From positions 11,771,903 through 11,835,902 of the forward strand of contig CM036243.1 of NCBI GenBank assembly GCA_020698575.1: DNA of 64,000 nucleotides. Direction: 5' to 3'. Positions within the stretch are counted from its first letter, which is position 1. The number at the start of each line of letters is the position of its first letter. Positions 60,397-64,000 of the stretch are shown in pieces. A program made the translations under genes and the position numbers. Source of the stretch: Bostrychus sinensis (lineage: Eukaryota; Chordata; Actinopteri; Gobiiformes; Eleotridae). The notes under the pieces were generated by a model that searched no databases, had not been told where the DNA came from, and saw only the letters and a list, made by a program, of their open reading frames with translations.

Positions 60397-60690
60397 TAGG
60401 GCTGGGCGATAAATCGATTTTTTCGATTAATTCGAATTTGTAGGGCAGGTCGACTTGTTTAAATAAAACTCAATAAAAAATAAAACGTCCACCACCGGCG
60501 CTCTGGGCTCCCGTAATTCATAGTGGGTAGGCCCGCCAGCCCTCCCGCCGCGCTGAGGAACACAAACAACATGGCAACGAGCAGGGAAAAACTCGTTCCT
60601 AAGAAAGGCACAGTGTCGTCAGTTGTGTGGAATTGGTTCGGGTTTGCGGCGTCAGATGGAGCACAAACAGCGCCCCGCTGCAAAGTCAGT
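60397..60690 (+). mobile_element. hAT transposon, left end and first exon, cut by a LINE
   Basis: Starts with the hAT-type terminus tagggctgggcgataaatcg. A GC-rich leader follows, and then an ATG opening a BED-finger frame at 60571. The element is interrupted at about 60690 by the minus-strand LINE, whose other end is beyond the window. Confidence 0.65.
60571..60683 (+). pseudogene. BED zinc finger N-terminus of a hAT transposase (ZBED-like), interrupted
   Basis: Reads MATSREKLVPKKGTVSSVVW and NWFGFAASDGAQTAPRCK. SSVVWNWFGF with the first zinc-ligand Cys is the start of a BED finger as in ZBED1 and hAT transposases. The second Cys and all later parts are missing because LINE sequence begins within the finger. 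The product would not fold as a BED domain. Confidence 0.7.
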
Positions 60691-61474
60691 CCCTACTTTC
60701 CACTTTATTTGTATAGCACATTTTACAAACAAAACAGTTTCCAAAGTGCTGCACATAGAACACTAAATAACAATAAATTACTACATTCAGCTCCACCAGT
60801 CCCCATTAAATAATAAGAACCAGTAAAACCAAATAAAAGTAATACAATAAAATAACAATAAATAAATGCCAAGAATTAAATAATAAAAACAAAACGATAA
60901 AACAAAATAAAAGACAACAGAGGACCACACAATTCACATCGAGTTAAAAGCCAGAGAATAAAAATGAGTCTTAAGACGAGACTTAAAACATTCCACTGTG
61001 GGGGCCGCTCTGATATGTGGGGGCAGAGTGTTCCATAGTTTGGGGCCAGCAACAGAGAAGGCCGGGTCCCCCCTGGTTTTAAGTCTCGTCCTAGGGACCA
61101 CGAGCTGGAGCTGGCTCTCGGACCTCAGAGAACGCGCTGGAGTGTAAATTTGTATAAGGTCGGTGTACTGTCGGTCGGTGTAATGTACTGTGGGGCCAAA
61201 CCATTCAATGCTTTAAAAACAAACAATAAAATCTTGAAATCAGTTCTAAAATGAACTGGAAGCCAATGCAGGGAGGCGAGGATGAGAGTGATGTGCTCAT
61301 GTTTTTTACTTCCTGTTAAAAGACGCACAGCAGCATTTTGGACTAACTGTAAACGATAAAGTGCAGTGTGATTAATTCCAAAGTAAAGTGCATTACAGTA
61401 GTCCAGACGTGATGAGGTAAAAGCATGGATTAAACGCTCAAAGTCTTTAAATGATAAAATTGATTTAATTTTGG

Positions 61475-62058
61475 CTAAAAAACAAAGATGATAAAAACTG
61501 GATTTGACAACTGCGTTTGTTTATTGAATTTGAGATCAGTGTCCATAACGACGCCAAGGTTGGTGGCAGTGGGTTTACTGTGCTGACTGAGGGGACCCAG
61601 GTCTGGTGGGGAGCTGGTAACTCCACTGGGTCCAAAGATTATTGCCTCGGTCTTAGTTTCATTTAGGCTTAGAAAATTTTGAGCCAACCAAACCTTGACG
61701 TTGTTAAGGCACTCAAGCAGGGGTGTCAGGGGGTTGCTGCTGTTCTGTTTCATCTGCAAATAAATTTGTGTATCATCAGCATGGATGAGGGTTTAAGTTT
61801 ATTGACTATTTTGGTGAGATATGAAAGTGACACAGACTCGAACTGATTAAAAACAACTGAGCAATTATATGCTATGGACGGGATTATGGAAGATGTAGTT
61901 ATACTGGCCCTAATGCTAGCCACTTTATCACAAAAAAAGTTTAAAAACTGATTACAGACAACAGAAGAAGCCTGTAAAGAGGTGGATTGAGGAGGATTTA
62001 AAATTGATCCAATTATTTGAAATAGAACCCGAGGTTTGTGACAATTGTTGGAAATCAA
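61475..62058 (-). pseudogene. LINE ORF2, linker fused to reverse-transcriptase remnant
   Basis: The linker frame (62058-61750: NQFLNFFCDKVASIRASI, LTKIVNKLKPS) jumps directly into sequence coding ADDTQIYL, in another frame. In intact L2-like elements about 150 or more residues separate these points. So the fingers and most of the palm are deleted, joining the two sides at about 61785. Confidence 0.7.
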
Positions 62059-62209
62059 AATTCAAAAATATCTAGTCTTTTCTGTTTTGACAATATTTTG
62101 AAATTTCCTCCAGCTATTCTTTAATATTTGATAGGACACCTGCAATCTATCCTTCCTCCACCTGCGCTCCGCCCTCCTACACTCTCGCCTCGCCTCTCGA
62201 GCAGTCTCA

Positions 62210-63269
62210 TTATACCAGGGCTTGTGTCTGGCTTTGGGGAGCTTTTAGTGGAGCAATTGAGTCCATGATGGTATTGCAGGTGGAAATAAAGGTCGATACA
62301 AGGTGTTCCGTGCCATGGAATACAAGAGACCCAACGTCAGGCTCTGCACAAGTAAAAAGAGCAGAGAAACTTTCCGCGGACCTTGGCTTTAGCTGCCGTC
62401 GGTAACGGACAGGAGCTCTATGTTTAAAAGGATCTTTCAATATAAAATCAAATAAAACAGGGCGGTGATCAGAAAACGCTGCGTCCTGGAGCTGCACATT
62501 ATTAAGGTCAAGACCATGAGATATAACCAAATCTAAAATATGACCATGCTCGTGTGGGCGCAGTAGTATGTTGCGTAAAATTAAAAGCATCAATTAAATC
62601 TAAAAACTGATTGGCCAAAGGCTTAGACGGACAGCAAACATGTACATTAAAATCCCCCACAATTAAAATTCGATCATACTGTGTCACAATAGTGGCAACA
62701 TAGTCCGAGAAATCTTTTATAAAGTCTTTGTTATGCTTCGGTGGTCAGTAAATAAGTGCACATAACACTGGATCACAGTGCCCTATCTCAAAGCTACACA
62801 GCTCAAAGGAGGAGAAAGACAGCGGTGCCAAGTTTTTATAAAAGAAACTGTCTTTAAATATAGCAGCAATGCCCCCTCCGCGACCAGTGCATCTCAGTAC
62901 ATTAATAAAAGTACAAGAAGGGGGTAACAACTCCGAAAAGGCAGAGGACTCACTCGCATTTATCCAAGTCTCTGTCACAAACAGTACATCCAGAGAATGC
63001 AAGGAGAAGAAATCCCTCAGAATGAATGTCTTATTCATAACCGACCGTGCGTTAACAAGCGCACAGTTGGTGGGAACCTGGATATTTTCAGCCACAGGAG
63101 CTGCCCTGCTCAGTGGCTGAAGATTTGTGTAGTTTACACCGGCAGGAGGTGGGCAGGAGCGTGAGGCTCTAGCGCAGATAATAGTCCGCATAGGAAAGGT
63201 TTGTGGTGCGCCAGGCATGCAGGGGGTGCTAACGGAATGGTTGAAGTTGAGTATTGTGGTTTCTGGCAA
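62210..63269 (-). pseudogene. LINE ORF2, AP endonuclease domain
   Basis: Two frames, 63269-62745 and 62593-62210, separated by a frameshift. Landmarks: NARSVMNKTFIL, LDVLFVTETWI (the catalytic Glu in ETW), RGGGIAAIFKDS, and after the break HILDLVISHGLDL and FSDHRPVLFDF (the SDH catalytic His motif). This domain nicks target DNA for LINE integration. A base is lost around 62745-62600, so ORF2 is dead. Confidence 0.75.
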
Positions 63270-63621
63270 TGGAGGGCAATGTGCTGAGGGAGTGTGTGGT
63301 GTAAACAGTCAGTCACGTGGGAGAACTTGCACGGCGTGTTGCAGATTAGCGGTTAACAAGCTGCTACCATATTTGTTAGGGTGCAGACCGTCAGGACGAA
63401 ACAGTGAGGATCAACCCCAGAACAAATTAAAATTATCAATAAAAGCACATGTTATGGGATCTGCACACGGATTGGAGCCAAGTATTAAGTGCTAAGATTC
63501 TGCTGAACCTGCCGCTGCCTCGGTGAAGAGTGGGGATAGGGCCAGAAATGAACACAGATAATCCATGGGAACGATGGAGAGAAAAAAGTTCACGGAAATC
63601 TTTTTTTGTTATTTCGGACTG

Positions 63622-63951
63622 CTAGTGGGTGGTGTCAATCGTACCAACATGGACTACCACCCTATGGATTGTGGCCGGGACAGAGTTGAGCAGAGATGGA
63701 AGATGCTTTAGTAATGTTGGTACTGTGGCTCCAGGGACACAATGTGTGACTGCATTGAAAAAGCGAACATTTCTTATAATGGAGTCTCCTATTATAAGTG
63801 TAGATGGGACAAAGAGCGGCCGGGGCGAGGAGGGAGAGTGTAGCAGTGCATCAGTGCCAGAGGGGCTCCGGTGTCTTCCCAGGTCTAAGTCAGTCTGAAG
63901 CGTATCATCTGAAGGAGCAAGACTAGCCACCGGGCCGGGCAGCTGGGTCAC
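63622..63951 (-). pseudogene. LINE ORF1, SGNH-esterase-like domain (partial)
   Basis: STLIIGDSIIRNVRFFN has the GDS catalytic Ser block, followed by PGATVPTLLKHLPSLLNSVP and RVVVHVGTIDT. The last is normally HVGTND, so the usual Asn is Ile here. CR1/L2 LINEs carry such an esterase-type domain in ORF1. The frame ends near 63622. The N-terminal part lies outside the window. Confidence 0.65.
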
Positions 63952-64000
63952 TGGAGGTGACGGAGCGTAGAGCCCACCAGACCGCCTCAGGACAGCCTCC

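Larger units (their letters stand above)
60690..64000 (-). mobile_element. L2-like LINE, two ORFs visible, reverse transcriptase internally deleted
   Basis: The 3' end is at about 60695, with the tail ttgtatagcacattttacaa seen from the plus side. Going 5' on the minus strand: C-terminal LKTHFYS and FSVAGPKLWNTLPPHIRAA, then LASLHWLPVHFRTDFKILLF (61330-61125), QNFLSLNETKTEAIIFGPSG (61759-61475) and ADDTQIYLQMKQ. Next come the linker (62058-61750), AP-type endonuclease pieces with FSDHRPVLFDF and ALVNARSVMNKTFILRDFFS (63269-62210), and ORF1 with an SGNH-esterase block (63951-63622). The 5' end is beyond the window. Confidence 0.85.

Noticed and set aside
1..64000. CRISPR arrays, operons, bacterial promoters or rRNA genes
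   Set aside because: Nothing of the kind is seen. The window is animal nuclear DNA with spliced genes and transposons.

Overview
The window looks like nuclear DNA from a teleost (ray-finned) fish. It is AT-rich. It has one vertebrate multi-exon gene with GT-AG introns and typical fish repeats: L2-like LINEs with an esterase-type ORF1, tRNA-derived SINEs, Tc1-like and hAT-like DNA elements, a fragment flanked by TA repeats and many MITEs. Nothing bacterial is present. The species cannot be named from this sequence.

Layout. Bases 1-14399 are the 3' part of a long upstream intron of gab1; the first coding exon (start codon and start of the PH domain) lies outside the window. Bases 14400-30060 carry ten constitutive exons of gab1, the multisite docking adaptor that links receptor tyrosine kinases to SHP2, PI3K, CRK and GRB2. 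All exon phases agree and give 692 residues from the middle of the PH domain to the stop. Two further in-frame exons sit in introns. One (24873-24965) matches the known optional exon of the long GAB1 isoform. The other (28394-28465) is a symmetric 72-base exon I do not recognise and is the best candidate for something new in the gene. The 3' UTR follows to about 31860.

Bases 31.9-35.5 kb hold the last six exons of a USP37-like deubiquitinase catalytic domain. They are open and correctly spliced, but the catalytic-Cys exon is not visible and a repeat abuts the first exon. The stop codon and 3' UTR are duplicated 967 bases downstream. Bases 36.1-38.0 kb form a composite inverted-repeat element. 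Inside it is a smaller element carrying a gene-like first exon with a splice donor and one in-frame stop.

Bases 38.5-64 kb are mostly nested transposons. They include a half Tc1 element, an L2-like LINE split by two DNA elements whose removal restores its reading frame, a degenerate second LINE with a hAT-like insert, a LINE 3' fragment flanked by TA repeats, and a BED-finger transposase exon cut by a large minus-strand LINE that runs off the window. Two orphan exon-like segments (45142-45251 and 47897-48006) and one minus-strand coding-looking segment in the gab1 intron (9121-9324) could belong to genes I cannot identify.

Only gab1 can be given a secure cellular role. Family assignments come from protein motifs and remembered family sequences, not from a database search.
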